Origin: Musa acuminata AAA Group
Taxonomy: Eukaryota > Streptophyta > Magnoliopsida > Zingiberales > Musaceae
DNA length: 64,000 bases
Direction: 5' to 3'
Assembly (NCBI RefSeq): GCF_036884655.1
Contig: NC_088330.1
Location: 30,259,001 to 30,323,000 of the forward strand
Part shown: positions 20,152-32,802 of the stretch, one piece after another
Layout: every line of letters begins with the position of its first letter
How positions within the stretch are numbered: the first letter of the stretch is position 1
Position numbers and translations under genes: made by a program
Notes under the pieces: generated by a model
The model's database searches: none
What the model was told of the DNA's origin: nothing
Seen by the model: the letters and a program-made list of their open reading frames with translations, nothing else

Positions 20152-20718
20152 TGTTACGGTCAGTAACTGTTCAGCCGTGGCCTCGGGGCCGTCGCGGCTT
20201 GGTTCGGGTCCGGAAGGCGGTGGCCTCCGTGGGGGGTGCTCCTCGAGCCTGCTGAATCTCCGAAGGCGGTGGTCTCCGAAGGCTTCGCACCTGCACAAAG
20301 GTCGGGTCGGGGTGCTCGGCCCGACCCCTCCGACGATCAAGTTAGCGAAAGACGTGGAGGGGGTTTAGGAGGAGGAGAAACCTCCGTGTGGTGTGTTGAG
20401 AGAGTTGAGAGTCCCCTTTTGTTTAGGACTTGGGGATATTTATAGAGGAATCACGCGTTACCTGGCTTGACCGCCTGCTGGAGTGAGGTCGTACCTCTGA
20501 TGGCGTCTGACGCGGCCGCTGGGGTCGCGTGGCGGAGTGGCTCGTAGCAGGGTATGGGCGAGGGGCAGGTTGTTGTCCGGCCTGGCCGTGGTCAACCATG
20601 CAGGGTCGGGCGTCGCCTCTCAACAGCGGGAGTCGTCAGGGCGAGTCTAGTCGGCGTTATTGCTTTGGCCGGGGGCTGTCGTCATGGTGCGTCAACTGTG
20701 CCATTATTTTCCCTATCA
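20152..20718 (-). repeat. 5' LTR (567 bp) of the Gypsy element
   Basis: It is the partner of 8630-9196 and is followed by the GAACT duplication. CTATAAATA on the minus strand at 20437-20445 is the probable TATA box for the gag-pol transcript. Confidence 0.95.
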
Positions 20719-20723
20719 GAACT

Positions 20724-20820
20724 GACAAGCAACTTCTTCGAATTCCACGTCCTTTTACTTGTTTTGTTTCAGTACGCACTCATGGGAAGCGACAGATTCA
20801 TCGCCAAGCTGAACGCGTAA
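20724..20820 (+). other. Possible 3' end of a host coding exon cut by the Gypsy insertion
   Basis: Joining 8629 to 20724 removes the element and one copy of its target duplication. The joined frame stays open, continuing from NGMANAKEL at 8603-8629 through SNFFEFHVLLLVLFQ to YALMGSDRFIAKLNA and a TAA at 20818-20820. The residue mix of the tail looks protein-coding. I do not recognise the family, and a random open frame of this size is possible. Confidence 0.3.
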
Positions 20821-21828
20821 TATTCATCGAATATACTGAGCGTGCTTTAGCCATCATCTAGCCGATTATTAATAAACGGTCTAAGAATTGTCAGGGAAAC
20901 GCGTTACATATGCAGCAGCGTGGAAACTTGAAGGCTGGACGAGAGAGATGGTGAGGATGCATCTTAATTCCAAAACAAAGCTTAGAACGTGTCATGATTT
21001 GGACTACATCCATATTAAGATCAACACGACGAGATGAATCTTGCTAGAATAATCAGCACCCATCAGTAGATGTCAGATCGACGCTGTGCAGCATGCAAGA
21101 AGCGACTTGGTATCAGATTATTATAGCATAGAGGAAGTATATATCTACGCAAAAGTTGAAGAATGGCCGCCGTTGAACCTGTCGAGGAAGCCAGTGCAAG
21201 AAATTGAGGCAGGATAGATATCTGACTTTGGCAATGATTTGTTAACTTGCGTTGAAGAAATCCTTGTATCTTCTCGTAAGAGGAGTCGGATTACATGTCA
21301 TGCATCACTCCACCGAGCAACCCCAGGAAGAGAACATAATACTTGGAATTCAGGTAGCGATCAAAACCGTCGGGACTCGGTAATGACTCTCCATTCTGAG
21401 GGTGGAGACGACTTCACTTACAAAAGTAGTCGTTCTGATTCGAGATTCCGCATCATACGTAAATGTACAGAATTATCAAGAGCAGACGCAGCGATACGTT
21501 AGATGATTCCGATGGATGCTGCACAAACCGTATGCACGCATAAAGCGAATACTTTTATGGCGTTGAATGTCTTATATTAACAAGAAAATTATTAGTGTTT
21601 GAGAACATTTCTAAAGAGCTGACTTCATTGTCAAAGGAAGTTTATTAGGAGACATCAACCCAATAAAAGGGATGATTGACTTTGGTATTAGTAATTAAGT
21701 GGTCTCGTTGCACTGCTTCAACCTTAATCAAATAGAAGCTTCCTCAGCAGAGTTTTCAGCACACAAAAGAAACCGCATGTTGGCCTCTTTGATGTTCCAG
21801 AGGTGCGCCTGAGAGCTGCGAATTGCAG

Positions 21829-21880
<52 letters not shown>

Positions 21881-22647
21881 CTAATAATAATAAAATAAAT
21901 AAATAAATAACGTTACTGAAGGCTAAGGCCTTGATAGAGGTAATTATATATAGAATATATAATTTATTTTATAATTATAATTGATAGAATGGAAAAGTTG
22001 ACTTCCTCAACTTTTGATAAATGGGTTTTGTATATCATCATCAGACTAATAACATAATGATAAAAGTTAATATTTTGTTATTATGAGTTATTGATGTTGT
22101 AATATTTTATTCTTATATAAAATAATGAACTGATTAAGATTAATATTGACTTATGGAGGGACGATTTTAATGGGAACCTTGGTACAGATCCTATGTATGT
22201 CTACGTATGATTCCTTGTATCGAATTTGCATTATAATTTCTATCCGAAGTGGGGAATCCTATGACGAACCAAATTGAGGCGAACATTATTTTCTATTTTC
22301 TTATCAAGTCAACGGATGAGGCCGTACAAAATGCGGGTCCCATCGCCTGAAGCCCAAATTGAGCCGCGTTGCTCGTGTGCTCCATGTCGGAGCTGGAAGC
22401 CGTCATGTTGGATTCCCGGTGACACAGGAAACTTATGGCGCCGGCCGTCTGTTTCGATGTATTCGATCATGGAATAGAGGAGATGAGAAGAGAGGAGAGC
22501 GAAGAAATTTGTCTTTGCTTTTCTCAGTAACCACACCTTCGTTACAGAACACAAAAAAAGGAAATAAAAAGACAACCAGTAGTTGTATTTGTCGTACGTA
22601 TAACTGTAAACGGAAGTGTTAAAAGGAAGCAAAATGTAAAGAATGCT
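20821..22647. other. Intergenic DNA with an (AT)n microsatellite
   Basis: No convincing coding frame was seen. An (AT)24 run occupies 21830-21877 and is followed by AATAATAAT and AAATAAATAAAT runs to about 21910. The right part (22300-22647) holds the 3' flank of the MATE gene. Confidence 0.5.
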
Positions 22648-24228
22648 TCATGCTACAAACTTGGTTTGCTCAATCTTTACAATCAACCTATCGGTCTCAT
22701 CTCCGTCCACCTCGACGTCTTTCGGTGGCGGCGACGCACCGTCCTTTTGGTTGCCACCGCATCCGACGATTGCACCACTGTCATCACTGGGGGCGCCGGT
22801 GAGCTGATGCGCTCGCTCGGCCTGCTCTTCCCAATCAGTCCTCCTGATGACCGCGATCATTAGCACGACGCATGTGGCCTGCGCCGAGAGCAGCCCCAGC
22901 CAGAGTCCCTTGAAGTCGAGCCCGGTGCAAAATGCAAACCCGACGGCCACCGGCATCCCGATGGCGTAGAAGGAGCCCAAGTTTATGTTGGCCCCGACTG
23001 TCGGCCGGGCGCTGCCTCTCAGCACCCCGCATCCGGTGGTCTGAGGGCAGTTCCCGAGCTCGCACATGCCAAGGATGGGCAGCACCGACGAGGTGAGCCC
23101 GAGGATTGCTGAGTCGGCCGTGAACATCGTAGCCCACACATGGCGCACCGAGACGGCAAAGCCCAAGGCAATGAGACCGAGCACGAAGCTGCATGACAGT
23201 CCGACGGTGGCGGCTCGCCGGGCTCGGTCGGACCGGTTTGCACCGAGCTCGTTGGCCACCCGAGTCGACACGCCGAAGCTGAGCGAGGATGGGAAGATGT
23301 AGATGAGGGACGTGGTCTGGATGAGAATGCCCATGGAGGCAACGGTGGCCTGTGGGTTCAGGAGAAGGCCGCAGAGGATGATCATGATCTCGTACCACCA
23401 CCACTCCAGGCACACCGAGACGCAGCTGGGGACGGCCAGGTTGAGGAGTGACCTCCAGCCTTTGAAGCACTCGGCGGAGAAGGAGAGCCCGCTAGTGTTG
23501 CGGTGGAGGCCCGACAGGTAGATATAAGCTACGAGGAAGACTACGAGATTGAGGTTAGTCCAAACAGAGGCCAGAGCTACGCCGCCAATGCCGAGCCGGA
23601 GAACGGAGACCAGGAGGTAGTTAATGGGCAGGTGGAGGGCGATGGATAACGCTGCGCATGCGGTGAGAGGGAGCGTGATGCACTGAGTGCGGAGGTAAAT
23701 GCGAAGAGGGTGGAGGAAGGACTGGAGGAAGAGGTCGGGAAGGGAGGCTTGGAGGTAGACACTGGCGGCGGCGGCGAGCGCCGGGCGTTGGCCGAGGAGG
23801 AGGAGGATGGGGTGGATGCAGTACCAGAGGAGCGCTATGGGGAGGGAAGTGCAGAGGAGGAGGAGGATGGTGCGATGGAGCGCCAGGCCGAGGAGGTGGT
23901 GGCGCCGCGCGCCGAAGGCCTGACCACATATGGGCTCCATGCCCATGGCGAGCCCGGAGAGGACAGAGTAGCCGGTGATGTTAGCGAAGCCAATGGCGAG
24001 GGCGCCTCCGGCAAGAGGGAGGTCGCCGAGGCGACCAAGAAAGAGCATGGAGATCATGGAACGGGAATAGAGGAGGAGGCCGGTGAGGGCTGTAGGCAAG
24101 GCCAGGCCTAGGATGCACTTGGTCTCTACGAAGGCCGAGGATATGGGATTGTGCGGCTTGGGCTTTAGAACCGGCAGGGCGACCTCCGACACCACCATCG
24201 TCTGTCTGCAGCTTTTGGATGACGACAA
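22648..24228 (-). CDS. MATE-family transporter (DETOXIFICATION, DTX48-54-like clade), 526 aa
   Basis: This intronless frame has the length and pattern of a plant MATE antiporter. About twelve hydrophobic segments are visible. Family motifs include 'LALPTALTGLLLYSRSMISMLFLGRLGDLPLAGGALAIGFAN', 'GMEPICGQAFGA', 'RVANELGANRSDRARRA' and 'NCPQTTGCGVLRGSARPTVGANINLGSFY'. The two N- and C-lobes are each about 200 residues. MATE proteins export organic cations, hormones or metabolites in exchange for protons or sodium, at the plasma membrane or in endomembranes. The single-exon structure and the C-terminal lobe motif fit the clade that includes Arabidopsis ADP1 and BCD1; substrate cannot be read from sequence. 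The first ATG gives MSSSKS. A Copia LTR in the same orientation lies 52 bp upstream and may have replaced the native promoter. Confidence 0.93.
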   Translation of the reverse strand: MSSSKSCRQTMVVSEVALPVLKPKPHNPISSAFVETKCILGLALPTALTGLLLYSRSMISMLFLGRLGDLPLAGGALAIGFANITGYSVLSGLAMGMEPICGQAFGARRHHLLGLALHRTILLLLCTSLPIALLWYCIHPILLLLGQRPALAAAASVYLQASLPDLFLQSFLHPLRIYLRTQCITLPLTACAALSIALHLPINYLLVSVLRLGIGGVALASVWTNLNLVVFLVAYIYLSGLHRNTSGLSFSAECFKGWRSLLNLAVPSCVSVCLEWWWYEIMIILCGLLLNPQATVASMGILIQTTSLIYIFPSSLSFGVSTRVANELGANRSDRARRAATVGLSCSFVLGLIALGFAVSVRHVWATMFTADSAILGLTSSVLPILGMCELGNCPQTTGCGVLRGSARPTVGANINLGSFYAIGMPVAVGFAFCTGLDFKGLWLGLLSAQATCVVLMIAVIRRTDWEEQAERAHQLTGAPSDDSGAIVGCGGNQKDGASPPPKDVEVDGDETDRLIVKIEQTKFVA

Positions 24229-24280
24229 AGAAAGGGGATGTGAGGAGTGTTGGTCTTATAGAAATATAAGGGATAGAGTT

Positions 24281-24583
24281 ATCAAACAGAGGAAGAGTGA
24301 GGACAAGCTTTTTTTTTTTTTCTATATTTCTACAAAGAAATCTTTTTATAATTTTAAAAACTCAAATATACGGGATTTATATAGTCCCAAAGATACATTA
24401 TATTAATTGTATTCAAGATGAATCATTTTGTTCCAAGAACCAATAGTCAATTTGACTTATCCTTATATAGACTTTTAATTAATATTTTCTTCTTGATATA
24501 ATGAATCTCCTTCTTGATGTAATGAATCTTTCTTTTGATGAAATGAATCTTTTTATGACAATTGAACAAGTATAATTCTAACA
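24281..24583 (-). repeat. 3' LTR of the Copia element, next to the MATE start
   Basis: It is clearly related to 28423-28734; shared blocks include ATTGTATTCAAGATGAATCA and TTCTTTTGATGAAATGAATC. The minus strand carries TATATAAATCC (TATA box, 24376-24383) about 150 bp from the MATE ATG, in the MATE's direction. Confidence 0.75.
24376..24383 (-). promoter_or_regulatory. LTR TATA box facing the MATE gene
   Basis: The minus strand reads CTATATAAATCCC. The equivalent motif in the other LTR is at 28529-28536, so this is the element's promoter motif. From this position it would direct transcripts into the MATE coding sequence. Confidence 0.55.
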
Positions 24584-24596
24584 TTCTCCCCCCTTA
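24584..24596 (-). promoter_or_regulatory. Polypurine tract of the Copia element
   Basis: The minus strand reads TAAGGGGGGAGAA immediately before the 3' LTR start TGTTAGAATT. Confidence 0.75.
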
Positions 24597-27500
24597 AACT
24601 TATTTCATCTAATATGCTAAGTTTCTTTCGAAATGTTAAAATATTTTAAATTTGAGAGGTTTTGTAAGTATATCGACCACTTGTTCACTTGTCTTGCCAT
24701 GATATAGCTCCATTTTTTATTTTTGATATAATCTCTTATGAAATGAAATCTTGTGTCGATATACTTCGATCTTTCAATTGGATTCTTGGCTAAGGCAATA
24801 GCTGATTTATTATCAACATAAATCTTGGTTGACTTCTCCTGTGACATATGAAGTTCTTGGAGTAATCTTCTTAGCCAGATTGCATGACAAGCACTAGAAG
24901 AAGCTACTATATATTTTGCTTCACAATTTGATAGAGCAACGATCCGCTACTTTTTTGAAGACCAAGTGAATATAACTTCAACAAAATAAAATACAAATCC
25001 AGTTGTACTCTTCTGATCATCATAGCTTTTGGCCCAATCACTGTCATTATATCCAATAAGTTCTAACCTTTTAGATGATAAATAGAATATTCCATACTCA
25101 ATTATTCCTTTAATATATCACAAAATTCTTTTAACGATATTTAAATGAGATGTCTTAGGAACTTCCATATATCTACTTATTAAACCAATTTCAAATAGTA
25201 TATCAGGTCGAGTGCATGTCAAATACCTTAAACATCCAACTAGACTTTCATAATAAGTTGGATTAATGTATTTACCTTCACCTTTCTTGGTCAACTTGGT
25301 GTCATATTCAACAGGTATATCTGTAGAATGACAATCTTCCATAAATTTTTTTTTTAAAACCTCATTTGCATAATTTTCTTGTGAGATAAAAATTCCTCAA
25401 TTATCTTGTATAACTTCAATACCGAGGAAATAAGTTATTAAGCCTAAGTCGGTCATCTCAAACTCCTTTTTCATAGACTGCTTAAAGTCTTTAATCATGG
25501 AGCTACTATTGCCTGTAAATATTAAATCATCTACATATAGGCATACAAATAAGATATCTCCATTAGAGTTAGATTTTATATAGAGAGCATGTTCATATTG
25601 ATATTTAGAAAAATTATTTTGAATAAAATAAGCATCTATTCAAGAATTTCATACTCGTGCGGCTTGTTTAAGCCCATAAAGAGCTCTCTTTAACTTGTAT
25701 ACTTTATCTTCTTGTTCATGAATAGTAAAACCAAGGGGTTGTTGAATATATACCTCTTTTTCAAGAACTCCATTAAGAAATACTAATTTGACATCCATTT
25801 ATAAAATGTTCCATTTCATTTAAGCTGCTAGAGAGATAAGTAATTTTACTGTCTCTAATTGAGCAACTGATGCAAATACTTCTTCATAATCAATCCCATA
25901 ATGTTGTTTGTATCCCTTTGTAACCAATCGAGCCTTGTATTTCTTCACCCCTCCTTTTGCATTTCTTTTTGTTTTGAAAATCCACTTAATACTGATAGCT
26001 TGATAGTCTTTTGAAAGTATAGTAAGCTCCAATATATCATTTTTGTTGATGGCATGAATCTCTTTATTCATAGCTTATCTCCATTTTTCTTCTTTATAAG
26101 TTTCTTCGAAGGTTAATGGATTATATCCTACAAAAAGATAAAATATAGAAAATTCATCATTGTTAATATCAATTCTTTGAGTCACATCATATAGCTCATG
26201 AATCGGTCTTGTCCTTCTTATAATCGAACTTCTTGAATCATATGACCTAGCCGATCTAGATGATGATTCCGACAAAGCCACTTCGATGCTTGTTTGTATT
26301 ATATCATCATCTTCTGAATCTATAGCTTTCTTATATTGCTCATCATTATTCCAATTCCAAATCTATTGTTCATCAAACTCAATATTTTTTGATATCACAA
26401 CTTTATATGTGATATGATTATAGAGTTTGTAACCACTGGAATTCTCCGGATAACCTAGCAAAATATATTTCTGACTTTTATCCTCTAGTTTTATTCTTTT
26501 TTCTTTTGGTATCTTGGAAAATGCAATACTTCCAAAAATTTTCAAATGATCAACTCTTGGTTTTTATAAGCTTCATGCTTCTTCTAGTGTAACATTACCA
26601 ATTCGCTTTGTCAGAAACCTATTTAGCAAATAAACTGCAAAAGCAACAACATCTCCCCAAAATTCTTTAGGAATTTTTCTTTCCTTTAACATGCATCGGA
26701 CCATATTAAGGATAGTCCTATTTTTTCTTTCTGATACACCATTTTGTTGAGGTGTGTGAGGCATGGTGAATTGATATAGAATTCCATTATTTCTACAAAA
26801 ACTTTCAAATTCATTCGATATATATTCATCACTTCTATCTGTTCTTAAATATTTAATCTTACAACAACTTTGTCTTTCAACCAAATCCTTAAATTCTTTG
26901 AATTTGCTTAAAATTTCTTTCTTTTCTTTTAACATGTAAATCCAAGTTTTGCCACTATGATCATCGGTGAAGGTAAGAAAATATCTGCTTCCTCCAAGTG
27001 ATACTGTATTGATAGGGCCACAAACATTTGAGTGCACCAGATCAAGATGATGCCATGCTCTTTTTATTTTTCTGATTTTGAAAAACTTTCTTTCTTGCTT
27101 ACCCATGACATATACTTCACATAATTTTGATGGGTGATCAATTTTTGATATTCCTATCACCATATTATACTTCTCTAGAAGTTTCAAAGCCTCAAAATTT
27201 AAATGAGCATATCTAAGATGTCATAGTGTATAAATATTCTCAATATCAGCTTTAAAATAATTTGATTGATCGGAAATACTTAAATGCAGAGGAAACATTC
27301 TATTCTTTGTCATTTTCATATGTGATATCAATATTTTATTCTTGTCATGAATTAAGAGAGCCATATCTTTCATCTCAATATCATAACCACTTTTAAGTAA
27401 TTATCCCAAGCTTAGAATATTATTTTTCAAATTAGAAATATAATAAACATATGAAATGCATAATTCTTTGTCATTATTAAGTTCAAGAAGAATTTTACCT

Positions 27501-28422
27501 TTGCCTCTTACAGGTCTTTGAGACAAATTATCAAATTTAATGTTCTCAGAATAACTTATATCCATTTTTTAAAATATCTCTTTGATATCACACATGTGGT
27601 TTGAGGCTTCTGTATCTAGATACCATGTCATAGACTGATCCTCTTTTAAATTATCATAACTTATTAGCAAAACTTGATTTCGTTCTTTTCTTATTCAACA
27701 AAATTTGCATTCTCACCTTGATTGTTAGGATTATAATAACATTCATAAGAGTAATGTCCATACCTTTTACAAATATACCTTTTACAAATATAGCATTGTA
27801 TTTCAGACCTTTTAGAGTTTCTGCTATGTCCACGACCTTGGCCATGTCCTCAAACATAACCTCGACCTCTTTGGCTAGAATTTTCTCTACCATCTTCACT
27901 GTTTGGAGATTCTTGATTAGTATGATTTATGCCTCCTCTTCCTCTTTGTCCTTATTCTCTTCCTCTTTGAGAATTTGATTCACTTTTATTTTCAAGAGCA
28001 AGCTTAGTTTATAGTGCTTGCTCCATAGTTTTGTATTCTCATCTTTTTTTTTACTCTATGATCATTTATTTGTTCACAATTTCGTCTCATTTGATGAACA
28101 ATAGAAATGATTTTTGAAAAGTAATCAGAAATAGTTTTAGAAGTACCTTGTTGTTTCAAACTCGGCTCGTAAAACTTGTAGACGAAGTTTCTTTACCTTA
28201 TCAACACCACCGAATACTTTTTGAAGTATTTCCCAAGCCTCCTTTAAAGTATTTGCTAGAGCAATGATCTCCAACATTGTATTATCAAGCCCTTGGTAGA
28301 TCGTGAACAAAGTATTTTTCTCCTTCTTCATTTTTTTCTTTGAGTTGTTTTTTTCATTCTGCATTCATTGCTCCTTCTTCTGCTGAACTTGGTTCAACAA
28401 ATCCATATCCTACAAACTCTCA
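24597..28422 (-). pseudogene. Broken Copia Gag-Pol
   Basis: Fragments appear in the Copia order Gag-(PR)-IN-RT-RNase H when read right to left. Gag remains at 28137-28364 ('LQKVFGGVDKVKKLRLQVLRAEFE'-like). Integrase core is at 26573-27187, with HPSKLCEVYVMGKQ, 'DLVHSNVCGPI', RTDRSDEY and 'TPQQNGVSERKNRTI'. RT is at 25820-26071 ([21 protein letters not shown]) and continues in other frames to about 25400. The RT end and RNase H are at 25118-25342 and 24617-24847 (KIYVDNKSAIALAKNP). Stops and frameshifts separate them all. An 18-bp tandem duplication near 27766-27796 disrupts the zinc-knuckle region. Confidence 0.88.
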
Positions 28423-28734
28423 ATCAAACAGAAGAAGAGTAGGACAAGTTTCAATCTTCTATATTTCTCTCAAGAAATATTTTTACAATTTCAGAAACTC
28501 TATATGTTTCATGACCAAACATACGGGGTTTATATAGTCCTCAAAGATACATTACATTAATTGTATTCAAGATGAATCATTCTATTCCAAGAACCAACCA
28601 ATTTGACTTATCCTTCCATAGACTTTTAATATAATTTTTCTTCTTAATGTAATGAATCGTTCTCTTGATGCAATGAACCTTTCTTTTGATGAAATGAATC
28701 TGTTTATAATACTTAAACAAGTTTAATTCCAACG
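28423..28734 (-). repeat. 5' LTR of the Copia element
   Basis: It is the diverged partner of 24281-24583. The outer end AATTCCAAC has lost the canonical terminus seen as AATTCTAACA in the other copy. Confidence 0.7.
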
Positions 28735-28970
28735 AGGAGGTCATGAGGATAATCGTGGTGGTCGCAACGACACGGTTAAGCTCTACACTTCGATACAACG
28801 AGGCCACAAAAGGGTTTAGTTCAACAGGATTGTATGACGAAGCTGCAACTGCTGGTATTAGCACAGGAATGTAAAGCTTGTCGCGGAAGGAGGAGGAGAG
28901 GCCGACGATAAGACATTGCACAGCCTGCAGACGACGAACAAGCACTGAGCAGGGATGGAGAAGTCTCGAG

Positions 28971-28978
28971 GTTTATAA
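28971..28978 (-). promoter_or_regulatory. TATA-like motif that may be the original MATE promoter
   Basis: The minus strand reads TTATAAAC, about 240 bp from the Copia insertion edge and downstream of a (GA)n tract. Removing the Copia element would place it about 290 bp from the MATE ATG. This is inference from position only. Confidence 0.3.
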
Positions 28979-28994
28979 TCAAGGCGAGAACTCT

Positions 28995-29000
<6 letters not shown>

Positions 29001-29041
<41 letters not shown>

Positions 29042-29051
29042 ATATATATAG
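29001..29051. repeat. (CT)n microsatellite followed by (TA)n
   Basis: CT repeats run from 29001 to 29038 and TA repeats follow to about 29051. Confidence 0.95.
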
Positions 29052-31097
29052 TAAAACAAAATTGGACAACTACGGAACAGTGTTAATGCATGTATTTTGA
29101 AGGTCAAACGGCAGGCTACCTGATATAAGCTGAACTCCATAGAAAAAGGATTTGACTTTAATGGGGGCGTTTCTGAAAATTCGGGCGCATAAACTTGGTT
29201 CCTCGTCTCCCCTCCCTCCGTTGAATTTGTGTGAATCCGAGCACGTTAGAACCCTACTGAAATCAGGTCACGGCTGGGATCAACGTAAATCTTTTGCGCC
29301 ATCCGTTGACAATCTTGAGAGCTACATCCATGCCTCACATTTGACATTAATTTCTCTCATTTTTAGCATGCTGAAAACCAACCATGTCATAGTCCAATAC
29401 AGTCTGATTCAATCCAGAAGATATAAATTTATCTTGAGGGCACAGGTTCGAATGGAAGAGACGGTTTAGGTGGGCAACTGAGGAGGTGGGTGGACTCTTA
29501 AGGCTAACTCACTGTTGTCCCAAAGTATGATTTTTATGTTAGAGAAAGTTCGGGGTGAGGTGCAGGTTGGCCTTCCAGAAGAGCCAGTTTAATTTGATCC
29601 AATCAATTGTTAATTTTTTTACTTAATAATATAAGGATAAGACCTAACACTTTCATCAGTTTTCAGTTGACTTCATTATGGAATGTAAGTAGGAGATCAT
29701 TTTAAAAAATATATAAAAGTCGATTTTGTGGAAACAACATTATTTGACATTCCATATAACTCATAAAGCTATAGCAACAAATACTCTTTGAAAAAAGGAC
29801 ACATAATACAAAAATGGGATTGTAAGAGTCGAAAGACAAACTTTACCGCAGCTATATCATGGTATTCATATCTCCAAAATCAATTCTCATCACAAGGAGT
29901 GTTAGAGCCAAACAAATCTTGAAGAAATGAACATTTCAATTCGCGCAAGATAACAAAGAGAATAATATGGAATTATCGGTCTCAAGTTTATTAAAGATTT
30001 GAGAAAAAGCTGTCAGGGTTGAATAGTAGGAGGTGAAGAGTTTGACTATATTCTCATTGTTTCATTACGATGTGTAGGATTTTCCAGAAGAATCATAATG
30101 TGAGTGAATAGATATATCCGTATTCCCTTGTGAATTATGCTTAACGTCGTCGCAACTGAACAATTGATAGCAATGTCAAACTTGTCTTCGAAACTACAGC
30201 AAAGCTATAGCACATAGAACGAACTATTCTTCTATCAATTAAGAAAAGGAAATAGATGGTATCAAACCACTGCTTGACTGACTGGCTAAATGAAGGCCAC
30301 TCGCAATGCCGTCAAATTTGTACACTTAAAAAGTGTGTTTTTGTCTCTTGGAGGAAAAGTAGAATCAGTGCATGAAAAAGATAGCAGAGTTGTCTCTTTT
30401 TGGTTGATCAACAGCTTTAGGTGTCAAACTGTAAGACAAAGATGTAGAGGAGAAAATATATATTAACTAATCGGAAGCATTACAAAAGCCTCATTAGCAT
30501 CAGAGCGGAGTAAAAATTCCAACCGACAGGGCCACTCCCTTCTCCAACCATGCCTATCACACTGATGGAAATCCCTGCAGATGACCGAGAACGATAGAGA
30601 AGTTTCACGGCAATGACTTTCAAGAGCATTGAAAACTGGGGGTAACACTCAAAACACGTTTTACTCGATGCCAAAATCATCAAATGTCTCCAAAATTTTC
30701 CACAAGCTCATGCTAGTGGAGTTGCAATCTATCTACTTCAACCTGCTTACTGTTCCCACTAAGGCTACCAGTTGTAAGTGGGCTTGCATTAATAATCATT
30801 GAGTGGAAGAAATAAAGGGGACAGTCATTGCATCCGAGAATTAAGATATTTTGGTCTCATCTTTTGCAGCTGGGAGAAAACCGGCAAAACAGCTGACTTA
30901 GATGAAAATGATCGGTGGTTGATGGTGTCGTGTGTACTCTGATAGTCAGTCTGATTGATTTTTTTTATCAAAGGTATAGGTTTATTCAAGTGTTTTTTTT
31001 TTTTTTTTGACTAATTTGAGAGACTTGGTTGGCTGAGAACGTACGAGCTGTATGATCGGAAGTCGTTATGTCGGTGAGGACTTGGTTCGGATGGTTG

Positions 31098-31885
<788 letters not shown>

Positions 31886-32415
31886 GATTCTAATAGTTAG
31901 TATCAGAGCAAGGTTACTCTCTATAAATGCCCCACTCTTTTCTGCATGAAAAAGCACGAAAAGTGTGAATAAAAGTCTTAAGATTTTGGTTATAAAAGTA
32001 TTGTAAAAGTGCTAAGTATCCTCCTTTAGCTCTATGATCAATCTAAGAGATGTGTGAGGCTTGTAAAAGGTTGTCTCCTAAATCTATAAAAAGGAGAAAG
32101 CATTATAAGAGGGTGGTTGGTCTTCGTCCATTGAAGGAAGACCGATAGTGGATGTTGGTGGCCTCAACAGAGGAGGAATCGGGAGTGGACGTAAGTCACA
32201 ACGATCGAACCACTATAAAATTAGTGTGCACTTTCTTGTTGCTCTTCGTTACTATTGTTTTCTGCCTTAATTACTTACCACTTTTATTCTAAGTCAAGCA
32301 CACTTTCAATATCTTTTTCGATATATTTTTATTAAGCTAAAAGTTTCGAATCGACTTAATTTTTTCAATAGCACTAATTCACTCGCCCCTCTTAGTGTCA
32401 TTCATGATCCTAACA
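31886..32415 (+). repeat. Rearranged 5' LTR of the old SIRE-like element
   Basis: From about 31935 it matches 49800-50320 of the 3' LTR; shared blocks include GAGGCTTGTAAAAGGTTGTCTCC and ATCGGGAGT. Before it lies a displaced copy of the LTR end plus primer site (GATTCTAATAGTTAGTATCAGAGCAAGG at 31898-31921 region). The first part of the LTR is missing. Confidence 0.75.
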
Positions 32416-32416
32416 G

Positions 32417-32431
32417 TTGGTATGAGCAAGG
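32417..32431 (+). promoter_or_regulatory. Damaged primer-binding site of the old element
   Basis: TTGGTATGAGCAAGG follows the LTR end CCTAACA. Compared with TTGGTATCAGAGC two bases are missing. Confidence 0.7.
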
Positions 32432-32463
32432 TTACTCTCTATTTGGTTTAAAACCCAAGAGAG

Positions 32464-32802
32464 ATGGCTTTTATCGACAATCATGAGGGATTTTCTATCA
32501 CTAATCCTCCTATGTTTAATGGAACAGACTACATATTGAAAAACTAGAATGATAATTTTCTTGCTTTCTATAGATTTCGAATTGTGAAACATTGTTGAAA
32601 GTGATTTTAAGAAGTCTTCCAAACCAATAAACGAATGGAATGATTTGGAAAAGAAGACTTTCTCCTTGAATGCCAAAGCAATGAATACTTTATTTTGTGC
32701 TCTTGATAAAAATAAATTTAATTAGGTTTTTATATACAAAACTGCATATGATATTTAGCACACCCTCGAAGTCACACACGAAGGCACAAGTAGGGTTAAA
32801 TA
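32464..32802 (+). pseudogene. Old SIRE-like Gag, first part
   Basis: The ATG at 32464 opens MAFIDNHEGFSITNPP, matching the young element's Gag start. Stops occur soon after. The sequence is cut at GGGTTAAATA by the young insertion and continues at 42073. Confidence 0.8.

Larger units (their letters stand above)
8630..20718 (-). mobile_element. Ty3/Gypsy retrotransposon, Tat/Retand type, 12.1 kb with antisense gene and satellite array
   Basis: Two 567-bp LTRs differ at about four sites by eye and are flanked by a perfect 5-bp duplication, GAACT (8625-8629 and 20719-20723). Read on the minus strand the order is 5' LTR, primer site, Gag, protease, RT, RNase H, a second RNase H, a remnant integrase C-terminus, then an antisense spliced gene, a 4-kb minisatellite, a purine tract and the 3' LTR. 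The second (archaeal-type) RNase H and the additional antisense ORF are features of the Tat branch; Grande and Retand elements are known examples. The integrase core is deleted and two stop codons break pol, so this copy is defective though young. Confidence 0.95.
24281..28734 (-). mobile_element. Decayed Ty1/Copia element inserted just upstream of the MATE gene
   Basis: Two LTR-like repeats of about 300 bp (24281-24583 and 28423-28734) bound a broken Gag-Pol on the minus strand. TGTTAGAATT on the minus strand marks the start of the 3' LTR, preceded by the purine tract AAGGGGGGAGAA. The outer LTR ends are approximate because the copies have diverged. A typical TGGTATCAGAGC primer site was not found. 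No target duplication is obvious. Confidence 0.8.

Noticed and set aside
22835..24111. Other frames over the MATE gene, including a 211-codon one
   Set aside because: Shadows in a GC-rich single-exon gene.
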